NCBI GenBank assembly: GCA_023412765.1
Contig: JAEZBX010000001.1
Location: forward strand, 1 to 25,652
Length of the DNA stretch: 25,652 nucleotides
Source: Bacteroidota bacterium
GTDB lineage: Bacteria; Bacteroidota; Bacteroidia; Cytophagales; Cyclobacteriaceae
Direction: 5' to 3'
The notes beneath the pieces were generated by a model. That model saw only the letters and a list, made by a program, of their open reading frames with translations. It was not told where the DNA came from and made no database searches. Both the position numbers and the translations under genes were made by a program. Positions 16,901 to 25,544 of this stretch are shown here, piece by piece (position 1 is the stretch's first letter; each line of letters begins with the position of its first letter).

Positions 16901-19900
16901 TCGAATATTATAACGATAATCTATGGATTGTTTTGCATCACTCCCCGTGGCGTTGGTGCTGTGCAATTTCTTGTCGACCAACTGTCCGAGTTCGTTGTAA
17001 TTGTCATATGTAAGCAATATCTCGGGAAGTGCATTCAGCTGATGCCATGTCCTTTTAAGGCGGCCAGCATGATCATAATCGAAACGCCTGGTAATTGCAT
17101 TTGATACGGTACTAAAAGAAGTACGAACATTCACAAGCGTCGCTCCCTGAGTATGCAACGCAGCATCCACCATTAACAAGGATGATGAAGCAGTTGGCGA
17201 TGTGTAAATCAGAGTATTGTTGCGATAATATCTGATCGTAGTTCCCGTTCGATCTATCTTCAAAATATCTCCGGGCGCATAACTTCCAAACTGTCCCCGC
17301 GATGTACCATTCTCATAAACGAGCAACGCTCCGCCGGCGGCTTGATATAAAGCAAAGTCAATGGTGTTGTAGTTTGCATTAGTGTTTGTATCCGACAAGC
17401 CGATCATGCGCGGTGTTGTGGTTTCTGACGCAGTTACTTCCAACCACCCATTTTGTCCCGCGGGAAGTTGTTGAACTGATGCGGCTCCGGAGGTACCCCA
17501 GGATGCATCTGTCAGAGTTTTGAACAGCCTATTGCCCTCATATCTGGCGCCGACCACGTCCTTCCACATCACGTCAGCTTCGATATGTGTATTTTTCATT
17601 TTCAACACTTTTCCTTCGTAATTGAAAAGATTGCTTACTCTGTCCCTCCCACCTTTATAATTTTCGGACTGAATTTGAATGGTTCTCATCCTATCATCAT
17701 AGAAGTTCACGGTTCTTAACCAGGTATAACCTCCACTTACTCCGCCATCCAATACTTTGATCTTAGTCCCGGTAATCTGCCCTATAACATTTTGATTCTC
17801 TGTGGCAGGTTGGGAGTATGATATGCCATTCACCATATGGCTAAGCGCATCGTTTACATATGTATATACGCCAGACCATGTTGATCGAAAACTGTAATCG
17901 TCATAGTATGTTGCATTCAGGTACTGCTCAACATTAACGCTCGAACCTGCAGTAACTATCGGATAACTTTTATTGGTATACCCATGAACATTATTGGCGA
18001 CGGCGCCTACATAAGTTTCGTACAATCGCGTCCAGGTCTTCGTGTAAAATGAATTCAACGCGCTCTGCATCGCTGCTTGAGTTAGCGCTGCCGTTGTATC
18101 TTTGATACCCGTTAGAATGGGTCGATTTAAAGCATCATATTTTGTGAAAGTCCAGTACTTAGCTGTGGAGCTTCGCTGCTTTCCATCCTGGGTGAGGACC
18201 AGCCGATCTCGTTTGTCATAGACCATATATACTGGCTCCGCGCCAGGTACCTGCTTGTGCGTCATTCGCTTCTTTGCATCGAAGGAATATCTGAACGCCC
18301 AACGCTTGAGAAAGGCATCCTTCGTTGCATCTGTTGCTGCTGTCTGATAATATTCGGTTGCCAACCTGGCAGTTGCCTCAGGTGGAAGTACACACACAAG
18401 ATTACTGAAGCCGTCATATATGTAGTAGGTCTGGGCCCATTGCCCTGCGAGCGCCTGAGCTTTCTTTAAAATCGTCCTACCTTCCTTATCCTTGTATTCA
18501 ACCACCTCATTGTGATTTTCATCTTTTGATTTGCTTCTCGTCAACGTATTGGCGGCAAAAAACACGGGCGCCGAAGCTGTCCCTGCATTAACAATACCCA
18601 GTGGATAGGCCGCCGTAGGATACACGTAGGTCCAACGCAGTACTTCGTTGGCAACGTTAATTTCCTGTGCGAGTTTAATTGTGCGGTCAGTTGATGCATA
18701 GGAATTCGTTGCATCTGGCTGCCATGCAACCCCTGCCGATCCTTGTTCAAGTATCTGACTCATTGGGCTTGGAATAAAAACGCTTTCGCTGAAAGGTTTC
18801 GGATCATCAGCAACCTTATCACTAGTACCATTAGCGTAGAAAAGTTGGTGCACAGATCCTGCATAGTTTGTTGCGCCTAGCACGTTGGGCTTAAAGAAAC
18901 CATTCGTTTCATTTGATGCATAAGGAAGATATTTGAACTTTTCCCGACCATATTCATCATAAGTGAAAGGTTGTACCAAGTCAAATCCATTTGCAGTAAC
19001 CTGCATTTGAACTTTCTGCTCAGGTCGACCCAAGCCGTCAAAATATTCGTAAGCAATCGTTCGGTCCTGCATACCAAGTGCACTAATCTGAGCATCATTA
19101 ACTATCGATGCCTTTGAAACTTGCGTTGCTTTAATAAAATTTTTGTCCAGTGATGCGCCGACAACGGTGTTGGAGAAGAGAGAAACTCCCCCGGCATTGA
19201 CTGCGCGCAGTCGATAATAGTATGTCTTTTGTGCGGTCAGACCACTGACCACTCGACTGGTACCCGTAACACTTAGCCCATTATATCCTGTAATAAATGT
19301 GTCGAAGGTGCTGCTTGTGGAGACGTCGAGCAGGAAATTTGTTATGCCTGTCATAGCGGACCAGTTCGCAGTAAATGAACTGGATCCAATTGCAATTGAA
19401 GGCAGCGCTTGCGGCGCCAAAGGCAATGTCACTACAGATTTCACATTCGAGTTCGACGAGGGACCTGTAGCGTTCACCGCACGCAATCGGTAGTAATAGG
19501 TAGTGTTTGGTGATGCAATTATTACCCTGCTTGTCCCTGTCACTGTGACACCGTTGTATGCATAGACCAGTGGATTAAAGCTGTTGGTAAGAGCAACTTC
19601 AAGTAAATAATGTGTCGCCCCTGAAACAGAAGACCAGTTTGCGGTAAATTCATTGGTGGTAACATTTGTAGCAGATAGTGCAACGGTAGGGTTGGTGTAA
19701 GTTGTGCAAGAAACACTATTGGAATTTGGCGATGTACCGCTTGCATTTACCGCGCGCACCCGATAAAAATATTTAGTATTACTTACCAATCCGGTTACGA
19801 GTAATGAAGACCCTGATACCACTACGTTTTGATATCCCGTGACATAAGATGAAAATGCACTGCTGGTTGAGACGTCAAGCCTGTAACTTGACGCACCCGG

Positions 19901-21100
19901 CGACAGGTCCCATGTCGCTGTAAAGGAAGAATTGGAAATACTTGTAACCTGATTAACATTTGGTGCCTGCGGAATTGTCAGTACTGATGCAGGCGAAGAA
20001 AAACCTGTCGTCCAGCCACTGTTATAAGCACGCACCCTAAAATAATAATTTTTACCGCCCAATAGCCCGGTCACGGTGGTGCTTGTGCTTCCCGCAAAAG
20101 TTACGTCGGTATACAGAGTCGTAAAATTCGAAGTTGTAGAAACCTGCAATTGATAATGCGTTGCACCGGATATCAGGGACCAATTAGCGGTGAAGGAGGT
20201 CGTAGTTACATTGGTGTAAGAAACACTCGGAGCAGCTGCCGTTGTGGCAACTGTAAGAGTAGCCGAGTACCCTGATTGTAACGTTCCGTTCAGGGCTTTA
20301 ACCCTGAAATAATATGTGGTATTCCCCGTTAGGCCAGGTACGCTTAAGTTTGTAGTACTAACGGGTAGGGTATACAAAATTGGTGAAAATCCAGCTTGGG
20401 TTGAAACCTCAGCCACATAACCGGATGCGCCTGCAGAGGCCACCCAACTGGCGGTGAATGAAGTACTCGTAGTGTTGCTTGCGACAGCAGATGCGGGTGC
20501 CACAGGCGCTGTCTTAATGGATGAAACATTTGAGTTAGGAGAAGAGCCCCCCTCATTCCCAGCCCTAACCCTATAATAATATGTTGTGTTTCCGGCAAGT
20601 CCTGTAACAGTGTAGCTATTTGTAGAGATGTATTTGTTAACGTATCCGGAAACATAACTGGAGAAGTTACTCACTGTCGAAACATCGAGATAGTATGCAC
20701 TTGCCGTGGTAACTGTATTCCAACTGGCCACAAAGCTTGTTGTGGTAGTTGTGCTGTTTGAGGGGGTCACAGTAGCAGGAGCCACGGGCGGTGATATTGT
20801 TACTGTAATGTTCATTTGGGCCAGTGGCATTTGTCCATCAAAAAATGCGACCACGTCAGACCCTACAGAATTCCATCGGATTGTTGCCGAATATGTCGTA
20901 CCACTTTGTGTCTGCGAAATTATGGTTCCTCGGATTTGATCAAGTCTCCAGTTTGGACTAAAAACAAACCCGTTGCTATATGAGTAAACCTGGGTACTAC
21001 CAACTGGCGCACTAGACGGTCCGCTGATCTGGCCAAAAATTGAAGAGGCACACATCAACAATCCCACCATGGGGAGAATCCATTTTGTCAACTTCTTCAT
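13988..21100 (-). CDS. Giant secreted RHS/YD-repeat protein with FN3 array and toxin-like C-terminus
   Basis: A 2370-residue protein. A Sec signal peptide (1-24, ending IFGQ) is followed by a PKD/Ig-like domain (about 25-105), six fibronectin type III-like repeats of about 90 residues (106-648), and a DUF6443 domain (about 652-800, with EYFDGLGRPEQKVQ). A long YD-repeat shell follows (about 800-2090, motifs such as YDELGR / FDYDHAGRLKRTWHQ / YDPLNRLTGAV / YDANGNMIGD). A lectin/SPRY-like insert (about 1208-1328) and a jelly-roll-like insert (around 1700-1800) interrupt the shell. The RHS core boundary occurs at about 2075-2126 (PDIGRFFNVDPLADGY...YAFSENRVV). The final 240 residues differ from the core and carry an HDxxY motif at 2244-2248. 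RHS shells usually encapsulate a C-terminal toxin. There is no T9SS sorting tail, so the route across the outer membrane is unknown. It is the third gene of a four-gene operon. Confidence 0.93.
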   Translation of the reverse strand: MKKLTKWILPMVGLLMCASSIFGQISGPSSAPVGSTQVYSYSNGFVFSPNWRLDQIRGTIISQTQSGTTYSATIRWNSVGSDVVAFFDGQMPLAQMNITVTISPPVAPATVTPSNSTTTTTSFVASWNTVTTASAYYLDVSTVSNFSSYVSGYVNKYISTNSYTVTGLAGNTTYYYRVRAGNEGGSSPNSNVSSIKTAPVAPASAVASNTTSTSFTASWVASAGASGYVAEVSTQAGFSPILYTLPVSTTNLSVPGLTGNTTYYFRVKALNGTLQSGYSATLTVATTAAAPSVSYTNVTTTSFTANWSLISGATHYQLQVSTTSNFTTLYTDVTFAGSTSTTVTGLLGGKNYYFRVRAYNSGWTTGFSSPASVLTIPQAPNVNQVTSISNSSFTATWDLSPGASSYRLDVSTSSAFSSYVTGYQNVVVSGSSLLVTGLVSNTKYFYRVRAVNASGTSPNSNSVSCTTYTNPTVALSATNVTTNEFTANWSSVSGATHYLLEVALTNSFNPLVYAYNGVTVTGTSRVIIASPNTTYYYRLRAVNATGPSSNSNVKSVVTLPLAPQALPSIAIGSSSFTANWSAMTGITNFLLDVSTSSTFDTFITGYNGLSVTGTSRVVSGLTAQKTYYYRLRAVNAGGVSLFSNTVVGASLDKNFIKATQVSKASIVNDAQISALGMQDRTIAYEYFDGLGRPEQKVQMQVTANGFDLVQPFTYDEYGREKFKYLPYASNETNGFFKPNVLGATNYAGSVHQLFYANGTSDKVADDPKPFSESVFIPSPMSQILEQGSAGVAWQPDATNSYASTDRTIKLAQEINVANEVLRWTYVYPTAAYPLGIVNAGTASAPVFFAANTLTRSKSKDENHNEVVEYKDKEGRTILKKAQALAGQWAQTYYIYDGFSNLVCVLPPEATARLATEYYQTAATDATKDAFLKRWAFRYSFDAKKRMTHKQVPGAEPVYMVYDKRDRLVLTQDGKQRSSTAKYWTFTKYDALNRPILTGIKDTTAALTQAAMQSALNSFYTKTWTRLYETYVGAVANNVHGYTNKSYPIVTAGSSVNVEQYLNATYYDDYSFRSTWSGVYTYVNDALSHMVNGISYSQPATENQNVIGQITGTKIKVLDGGVSGGYTWLRTVNFYDDRMRTIQIQSENYKGGRDRVSNLFNYEGKVLKMKNTHIEADVMWKDVVGARYEGNRLFKTLTDASWGTSGAASVQQLPAGQNGWLEVTASETTTPRMIGLSDTNTNANYNTIDFALYQAAGGALLVYENGTSRGQFGSYAPGDILKIDRTGTTIRYYRNNTLIYTSPTASSSLLMVDAALHTQGATLVNVRTSFSTVSNAITRRFDYDHAGRLKRTWHQLNALPEILLTYDNYNELGQLVDKKLHSTNATGSDAKQSIDYRYNIRGWLTSINNAELAINSTNDEAGDYFGMNLAYHDDLLTGNVSALQFNGNISASKWSVNQGLGNIKAMAYNYAYDPLNRLTGAVHKQAATLGTWLTGQFDEAGLGYDLNGNIRNLQRKGDGGIVIDNLTYNYGTGSTASNKLLYVQDNATDASGKWKGFYDGNPGTVTDYTYDANGNMIGDLNKGIASISYNFLNLPEVVTKGGNRVRYIYDAAGKKLSQVTTFGNTVKQTDYVGEFIYENDALQFIKHEEGRVVTATEKLVYTDQCDNTSNKTASNAALAAVTINGEKYVRATSNGSVARSGIFPVGGSFPVAAGEKYRIRAKGYRAGANPVHLLIRANSTDLNWPAASLATSSSTESWMEEFITIPAGATTLQAGVVWNTVTAGQIFYLNEFSIEKLSSGTPEYQYHLKDHLGNVRVTFTTKDESLQYTATLEDNSTNVEQAAFKNYSRVTNDLYDHTDAGTTYNKVQLLNGGNNSQVGLAKSFAVMPGDVITAQVYAKHYSATGSAGNLAGFATALLSAFGLPSPVAGEVGTASVAIQNYGSFIAGGGNPGNTSWPKGFLNMLIFDKNHNLIDVAYHQLEASYAQPVGSSTKTPHQLLSRTKTITEPGYVYIYLSNEGSVQKDIYFDDLSITHTKSKVVEANDYYPFGLVFNSYLKENLINQPTKFQGQDHVDELELGWDSFKWRNHQPDIGRFFNVDPLADGYFHNSPYAFSENRVVNGVELEGLEYVQRIHNQDAQGNITSTRDIAFYKMSKKQIVASGGTPAGRYNAAGYGPSGKGVQHLYYRNGILTGDTWDLPRGTSTQQATSHGIYSGRGCITYNGNGTDYDFSWQPIDIADAIAKNHDRNYAIAAPENYEGFVEDVRTLEADLTMLDQIDAVQGGASATELGLEAPFRSNVSGETAVALGSQKFFIGALASYKTWKRDQANNGQGISILNDQDAQNYIGAGSSKTERLYREYVIVPLLRASIE
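13991..14713 (-). other. C-terminal variable domain of the RHS protein: phospholipase A2-like toxin candidate
   Basis: This stretch encodes about residues 2130-2370, after the RHS core boundary. Visible motifs are a glycine turn YSGRG at 2212-2216 (possible Ca-binding loop), then PIDIADAIAKNHDRNYA with His 2244, Asp 2245 and Tyr 2248, and an acidic EADLTMLDQID segment with Asp 2269. The order G-x-G loop, then A-x-x-x-HD-x-x-Y, then A-D about 24 residues later is that of the PLA2-like fold known from parvoviral VP1. The His-Asp pair would be catalytic. The assignment rests on motif order only. Confidence 0.5.
19157..20785 (-). repeat. Six tandem FN3-like repeats in the giant RHS protein
   Basis: About 270 bp per unit. 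Each unit has the cycle 'SF-A-W ... Y-L-V-S ... TGL ... YYYRVRA-N ... S-S-N'. For example SFTANW appears in units 3, 5 and 6 (EFTANW in 5), and YYYRVRA or YYYRLRAVNA near every unit end. The similarity suggests past duplication. They probably form a stalk between the signal peptide and the YD shell. Confidence 0.85.
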
Positions 21101-21103
21101 GGC

Positions 21104-21529
21104 TTAAATTTTATTGATGGATGTAATCAGAAGCATCAAATGAGGCGTCCTCTTGTTGGCTTGTAGAAAATTGAGCTCCACCAAAAAGTTTCGACCTCGC
21201 CGTATAAGCCTGAGCGTGCCTTTTTCACCATTGCAGGTAACGCGATAAATCATCTCGCCGACTTTTCTCGAATCCCTCCAATCACCTTGTAAAGAGTTTG
21301 TTTTGAAGTGATATTGTCTTTCTACTCCATCCTGTACCCATAAGAAACTTTTGCCTCCATAGCTGACAAAATATCCACCTTGTGCCACGGTTTCGCTTCG
21401 AACCCGATTCTCAATTTGTTTATAGTCCCATCTTACAGTATCATCTTTAGGACTTAATATTTGCTGCGCATGCGCCGCTGATGATGTCAGCACGAGCATG
21501 CTGACCACTTTGATAATAAAATTTTGCAT
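21104..21529 (-). CDS. Small secreted protein between two RHS-type genes
   Basis: A 141-residue product from the ATG at 21529; the frame could extend to a TTG at 21547, but this ATG begins a clean signal peptide (IIKVVSMLVLTSSAAHA). The mature part has alternating polar and aromatic residues (RWDYKQIE, GGYFVSYGGKSFLWV, RQYHFKTNS, YRVTCNGEKGTLRLIRRG), suggesting a small beta-rich fold. There is one Cys and no enzymatic motif. I do not recognise the family. Its stop lies 3 bp before the start of the giant RHS gene and its start 31 bp after the stop of the upstream shell gene. It is therefore surely co-transcribed with them and may serve their folding, export or surface assembly; that role is inferred from position only. 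Confidence 0.75.
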   Translation of the reverse strand: MQNFIIKVVSMLVLTSSAAHAQQILSPKDDTVRWDYKQIENRVRSETVAQGGYFVSYGGKSFLWVQDGVERQYHFKTNSLQGDWRDSRKVGEMIYRVTCNGEKGTLRLIRRGRNFLVELNFLQANKRTPHLMLLITSINKI

Positions 21530-21560
21530 AACGGTTTTGTATATCAATTGCGTTGAACGG

Positions 21561-24500
21561 TTATTTTATCTTGTAATGATATTCTAAGGCTTTAACAATG
21601 CTGCCATTCTTATCTCTTATCCATTTCAGCTGACCGGCGTTGTTGTAATCGTAATAGGTGATAAGACCTGTTGGATCATTTATAGTGGTAATCCCATTCA
21701 GCCTATCGTAAGTATAGGTTGTCATTTGAGATGAGACTGGGTATAAACGTAGTTCATCAATGAATGCGGTGGCGGCCCCACTTATCGTAAGGGTTGCTGC
21801 TGCCGTTGTTGAAATTTCCTTTTCATAAAAAATCCATCCATTGGTATCAGGACCGGAGGATCTGATATTTGCTACGGTGGCCCCCGACAGATTAACAGTA
21901 CCTTTCGCCCAGTACTCCAGCTTATATTTCCCGGGCGTAAGGCCTTTGACGATACCCCCTCCTCCCAGCTTGTAATAATATCGTCCTGTTTTGGCAGGTA
22001 TGTCTTGGTAAGTTGCTCCGCTGTAAACCCAGTTTCCCTTTCCATCGGATTCAAAACTTGTAGCCGCTATCTCTGTGATCGCAGCATTTACTGCTTTTGC
22101 AACGGGGTAACTATTGTTATATCCATATAAGTACACAGTGCTAGCATCATCAACTGCCTGAACTTTTGAAATATTTTTTGATGATGCATCGTATGCAACG
22201 TCAATCTTTTTTACATATCCTGATGGGATCAACAGACTTGCATTGTGTGCTGGCGGAGCGATTGGAGTCGAAGATTCATGCTGATAAACCTCGAAAATCT
22301 CCCCGTCACTGTTAAGTCGATTGAGTTTTCCCGCGATGAGCAAGCCATTGCGCTGTGTCTCCTCCTTGACTGGTTTGTTAATTATGTTTTTTGTTAGCAG
22401 AGTAGGAAGATTATCTACTGATGAATAATCCGCTGGATACCAATATTGGGTTTTCAAAATATTGCCCTCACTGTCGAGCGTTATTCTCCTGCTCAGTTGT
22501 TGATGATTGCTGTTCAGATTATCATAGAAGTATTCAACTTTTGCCTCAGTGAATTTGGCCGGGTCCGTGGTTGAATACACTCTCTCGATTGTGGATCCGA
22601 GTTTCTTTATCCCAGTACGGATTGGAAAATCAAAATAGTAGAAAGCTGAGTAGACATCAGTTGTTACAAATTGTGGCCCGCAGGTTCCGTTATCCCGGTA
22701 TTTCCGTCCCATCTTTGTACTGTAAATTGTCGATTGCTGAAGTATTGGGAAGTTGTTTACGACCTCCCTGGCTTTATTTGTTGTATTACCAATGAGATCG
22801 ACTTGGTAAATAAGATCGTTGGACTTCCAGCTGTTATCAATCAGAATAACACCATCCTTGTATCCCTGCGGAGCGCCGTAGATCTCATCGGGCTCAGCAC
22901 TGAACCTATAAATGCTTTTACCATTGGGCGCAGCCGTGCTCTTTTCGTAAACCGCTACTTCGGGATAGATTACTGCTGATCCGTTAAATGTTGTTAAATC
23001 GTGCGGAGTGTTACCAAAAATGGTTTGTCGAGTAGTGGTACACATAACCCGACAAAAGCTTCCGATGACAGGTGGAACATCCCAATAGCGGAAATCTCTT
23101 GTTTCCTTGTGAGAGCTTAACTTGTTTTCAGGCGTAATTAAAATTCCTTTACCACTTTCGTTAACGCCGTACTTATAGATTTTTGTAATTGGTACTGAGC
23201 TTGGACCTTCGTAATCACGCGTTTCCTTTATCCGCAAGCCACCAGCCATTACGGGTGTACCCGCAGGTGCAAAATCAGACCAAGATACTGTCGCCTTTGA
23301 AAATGCACCGCCATTAAAATATGTCGAAGTAGATGTTCCCTTTGACGTTACTTTCAGTTCGTATGTACCTGGGGAAAGTTGAACATAAAATTCTTCAACC
23401 TGCTCTGGTTTAAATTCGCCGGAAGGATCTGGCGGATATGGATCGTATGCATGAGTGACCAATGCAGGTCCACCAACCCGCCTCAAAGTCACTGTAGAAA
23501 AATAAGGGGTACCACCGTTATCGCTTACCACAGAATTGGAGCAATGCGCTCTTACGTATGCAAAGCCATCGCGGTTCGTTGTAAAGGTTTGCACATCCTG
23601 TAGCAAATCCGTTGTGTTGTTCATTGCCCCCGAGGATGCACTGATATTTTTTTCTACGGTGCTGGTTCCCTCATAATAATGAGGCTCATAATCAAATTCC
23701 GTGAAACCACCCGTTGGATATTTGATCCGCTTTAATATGCAGGCTTGCATATGAGAAGCACTAGGATTTCGGTTTGCACCTCCAACATGGAAAAAATGCC
23801 CATTCATATTGACAATCTCCTTGGGTACTAGCGTATTGGCATTTCCTCCGTTATATAGACCCCACCAATCCTGGCCACCCGAGCCACGACTGGGAAGTAT
23901 AGTGGATTCATTGTAGAAAAATTCGTGACCTTTCACGTAGTTGTTAACTGCGTCATATTCTGCTACTCCGTTTAGCTTGAGTCTTGCGCGATCAAATGTT
24001 CCGAAATAGCCCATCGTCATTTTATAAGTTTTTTGGAGATCAAATCCTCCGGCTGCATTTTTCTTTTTAATCCTTATCTCCGCCAAACTGGAATTTCCTC
24101 CATCTAACCTTCCAGGTGCACGCACAAATTCTACTTTGCCATTTGAGAAATTGATTTCCGAGATTCGCTTCACATCCTGCACGGTACGATAACTGAAGCT
24201 AGTATTATAATCATGACTCTTTCCAACTACTCCAATACTATTGTCCGTGGGGATGCATTTATCTCCAATCGTCTCGGAATAGTTATTACTCACTTCGGTG
24301 TAGTACCCATCATTTGCATAAGTAAACATGATAGCATCGGTGCCATCCGCCGAGGTTATCGACGTCAGATAATAGGCTCCAGTATATGTCTGAAAATCAT
24401 TGCCTGTCGGAGTCTGCGCACCGGCTTCAATCGTCTCATGTTCTGTGAACTTATAGATGGTCCCGTCTTCGCCAACAATTTGAAAACCTGACGCACTATA

Positions 24501-25073
24501 AGTAATTTTGATCGGTTCCTTAGGCACCAGAAAGGGTTGTCGGTTATCGTCGAAAACGAACTTGCCCGACTGTCCAGCGAAATTGAAAAAGTATAAGTCC
24601 GACTCGTTGTCGGCAATCCCATTAGTGACCTGCATCATCCACTGCAAATCGTTCTCGTTAATTTCGCTGGCGAATCGATTGTTGTTGTGTTGCAAGAATC
24701 CTGCTCCACAATCATCACCCAGACCCACGGCACTGCGCGATACTACACCTCCAGCGTTGAGTGTCCACCCGAGTCCTGTCCATGACGCACGATCGTTAAC
24801 ATTAAAACCTGCTGCATGATAACTCAAACTAATGGGCAGCTCCAGTTTTTTTGTTTTTATGACATACAGGGGAATATTAATTTCAGGAATACCTGTAGAA
24901 AGACCAACAGGCGTACTGCCATACTTACCCAATGCAGCAGCATCGGGTGACGGTGGAACAACTTCCCATCCCTTTACCGTTTGACCACGTAATGAAGTCC
25001 CGAAAAAGATGCAGAAGGTCAGAATTAAAAACGCATCTAAAATGCGCTTCAGGTCGAAGTAATAAAATTTCAT
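21561..25073 (-). CDS. Secreted SpvB/RHS-like shell protein without a toxin tail
   Basis: A 1170-residue protein with an N-terminal signal (hydrophobic 12-27, ending LRGQ). The following region STGIPEINIPLYVIKTKKL, LPISLSYHAAGFNVNDRASW and GLGWTLNAGGVVSRS is the conserved start of Bacteroidota SpvB/TcB-like RHS proteins. The middle has RHS-type strands and a beta-sandwich-like insert (about 500-600, with QLSPGTYELKV), then AGGLRIKETRDYEG and YKYGVNESGKG. Near the end is a carbohydrate-binding-like module (about 990-1100) followed by YD repeats (YTYDRLNGITTINDPTGLITYYDYNNAGQL). It stops at residue 1170 soon after a YD repeat, with no boundary motif and no variable domain. It is the first gene of the operon. 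By analogy with split TcB/TcC toxins it may form part of a shell with the giant RHS protein; this is inference. Confidence 0.85.
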   Translation of the reverse strand: MKFYYFDLKRILDAFLILTFCIFFGTSLRGQTVKGWEVVPPSPDAAALGKYGSTPVGLSTGIPEINIPLYVIKTKKLELPISLSYHAAGFNVNDRASWTGLGWTLNAGGVVSRSAVGLGDDCGAGFLQHNNNRFASEINENDLQWMMQVTNGIADNESDLYFFNFAGQSGKFVFDDNRQPFLVPKEPIKITYSASGFQIVGEDGTIYKFTEHETIEAGAQTPTGNDFQTYTGAYYLTSITSADGTDAIMFTYANDGYYTEVSNNYSETIGDKCIPTDNSIGVVGKSHDYNTSFSYRTVQDVKRISEINFSNGKVEFVRAPGRLDGGNSSLAEIRIKKKNAAGGFDLQKTYKMTMGYFGTFDRARLKLNGVAEYDAVNNYVKGHEFFYNESTILPSRGSGGQDWWGLYNGGNANTLVPKEIVNMNGHFFHVGGANRNPSASHMQACILKRIKYPTGGFTEFDYEPHYYEGTSTVEKNISASSGAMNNTTDLLQDVQTFTTNRDGFAYVRAHCSNSVVSDNGGTPYFSTVTLRRVGGPALVTHAYDPYPPDPSGEFKPEQVEEFYVQLSPGTYELKVTSKGTSTSTYFNGGAFSKATVSWSDFAPAGTPVMAGGLRIKETRDYEGPSSVPITKIYKYGVNESGKGILITPENKLSSHKETRDFRYWDVPPVIGSFCRVMCTTTRQTIFGNTPHDLTTFNGSAVIYPEVAVYEKSTAAPNGKSIYRFSAEPDEIYGAPQGYKDGVILIDNSWKSNDLIYQVDLIGNTTNKAREVVNNFPILQQSTIYSTKMGRKYRDNGTCGPQFVTTDVYSAFYYFDFPIRTGIKKLGSTIERVYSTTDPAKFTEAKVEYFYDNLNSNHQQLSRRITLDSEGNILKTQYWYPADYSSVDNLPTLLTKNIINKPVKEETQRNGLLIAGKLNRLNSDGEIFEVYQHESSTPIAPPAHNASLLIPSGYVKKIDVAYDASSKNISKVQAVDDASTVYLYGYNNSYPVAKAVNAAITEIAATSFESDGKGNWVYSGATYQDIPAKTGRYYYKLGGGGIVKGLTPGKYKLEYWAKGTVNLSGATVANIRSSGPDTNGWIFYEKEISTTAAATLTISGAATAFIDELRLYPVSSQMTTYTYDRLNGITTINDPTGLITYYDYNNAGQLKWIRDKNGSIVKALEYHYKIK

Positions 25074-25118
25074 ACAACGGGTTTAACATTTAAAAAAATT
25101 TAAACAAACGAAATCTGG

Positions 25119-25137
25119 GCCGCTATAATCTGGCGGC
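25119..25137. other. GC-rich hairpin upstream of the RHS operon
   Basis: GCCGC and GCGGC arms enclose a 9-base loop (TATAATCTG), about 45 bp upstream of the first RHS gene, in otherwise AT-rich DNA. It could be an operator or a hairpin in the mRNA leader. No T run follows, so it is not a terminator. Confidence 0.4.
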
Positions 25138-25334
25138 AATTAGTAATACCAATTCTATCAAATGATTTTTAAAAAAATGTTTAAAAATTACTCACAACAT
25201 TTGTTTCTACGCATGCCCGAAACTAGACTAAACTTTTCCAACAGCAAAGCTTCAAATGGAAAAATAACAAACAGAAAACCGGACAAATTGAATATCGATA
25301 AATCTACTTTGTCGAGTTAGGGAATGGGAATAAG

Positions 25335-25378
25335 AAGGTATAAGGTATAAGGTATAAGGTGACGAGGAATAAGGAATA
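25335..25378 (+). repeat. Compound heptamer array: (AAGGTAT)3 plus (AGGAATA)2
   Basis: Three copies of AAGGTAT with a partial fourth (25335-25360) are followed after 4 bases by two perfect copies of AGGAATA (25365-25378). The second unit is identical to that of the array at 543-566. TAA triplets at 25341, 25348 and 25355 cover all three forward frames. Confidence 0.92.
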
Positions 25379-25544
25379 GGACGCTGGCTGCACATTCATC
25401 CTTTGAGTGCAATTCGACCGATTTCGGACAATGTTGGCCGGTCTCGTTCATACCCCAAACCAAAATCATTCCTTTTTACCAAATTTTTAAACACTTGCCC
25501 ATGGCATCGGTATTGAATATCGAACCCTTTAAACACCGGCATAA

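Larger units (their letters stand above)
25074..25544. other. 471-bp divergent intergenic region
   Basis: No gene was found between the RHS operon and the permease start. The part next to the RHS operon (25074-25200) is strongly AT-rich with poly-A/T runs and a GC-rich hairpin. The centre (25200-25320) shows nothing recognisable. A compound heptamer array lies at 25335-25378. No exact TAnnTTTG box was found facing either gene, so the promoters remain unplaced. Confidence 0.7.

Noticed and set aside
20344..20655. Minus-strand ORF in another frame within the FN3 repeats
   Set aside because: Overlapping frame of a repetitive coding region; Leu/His-rich shadow without motifs.
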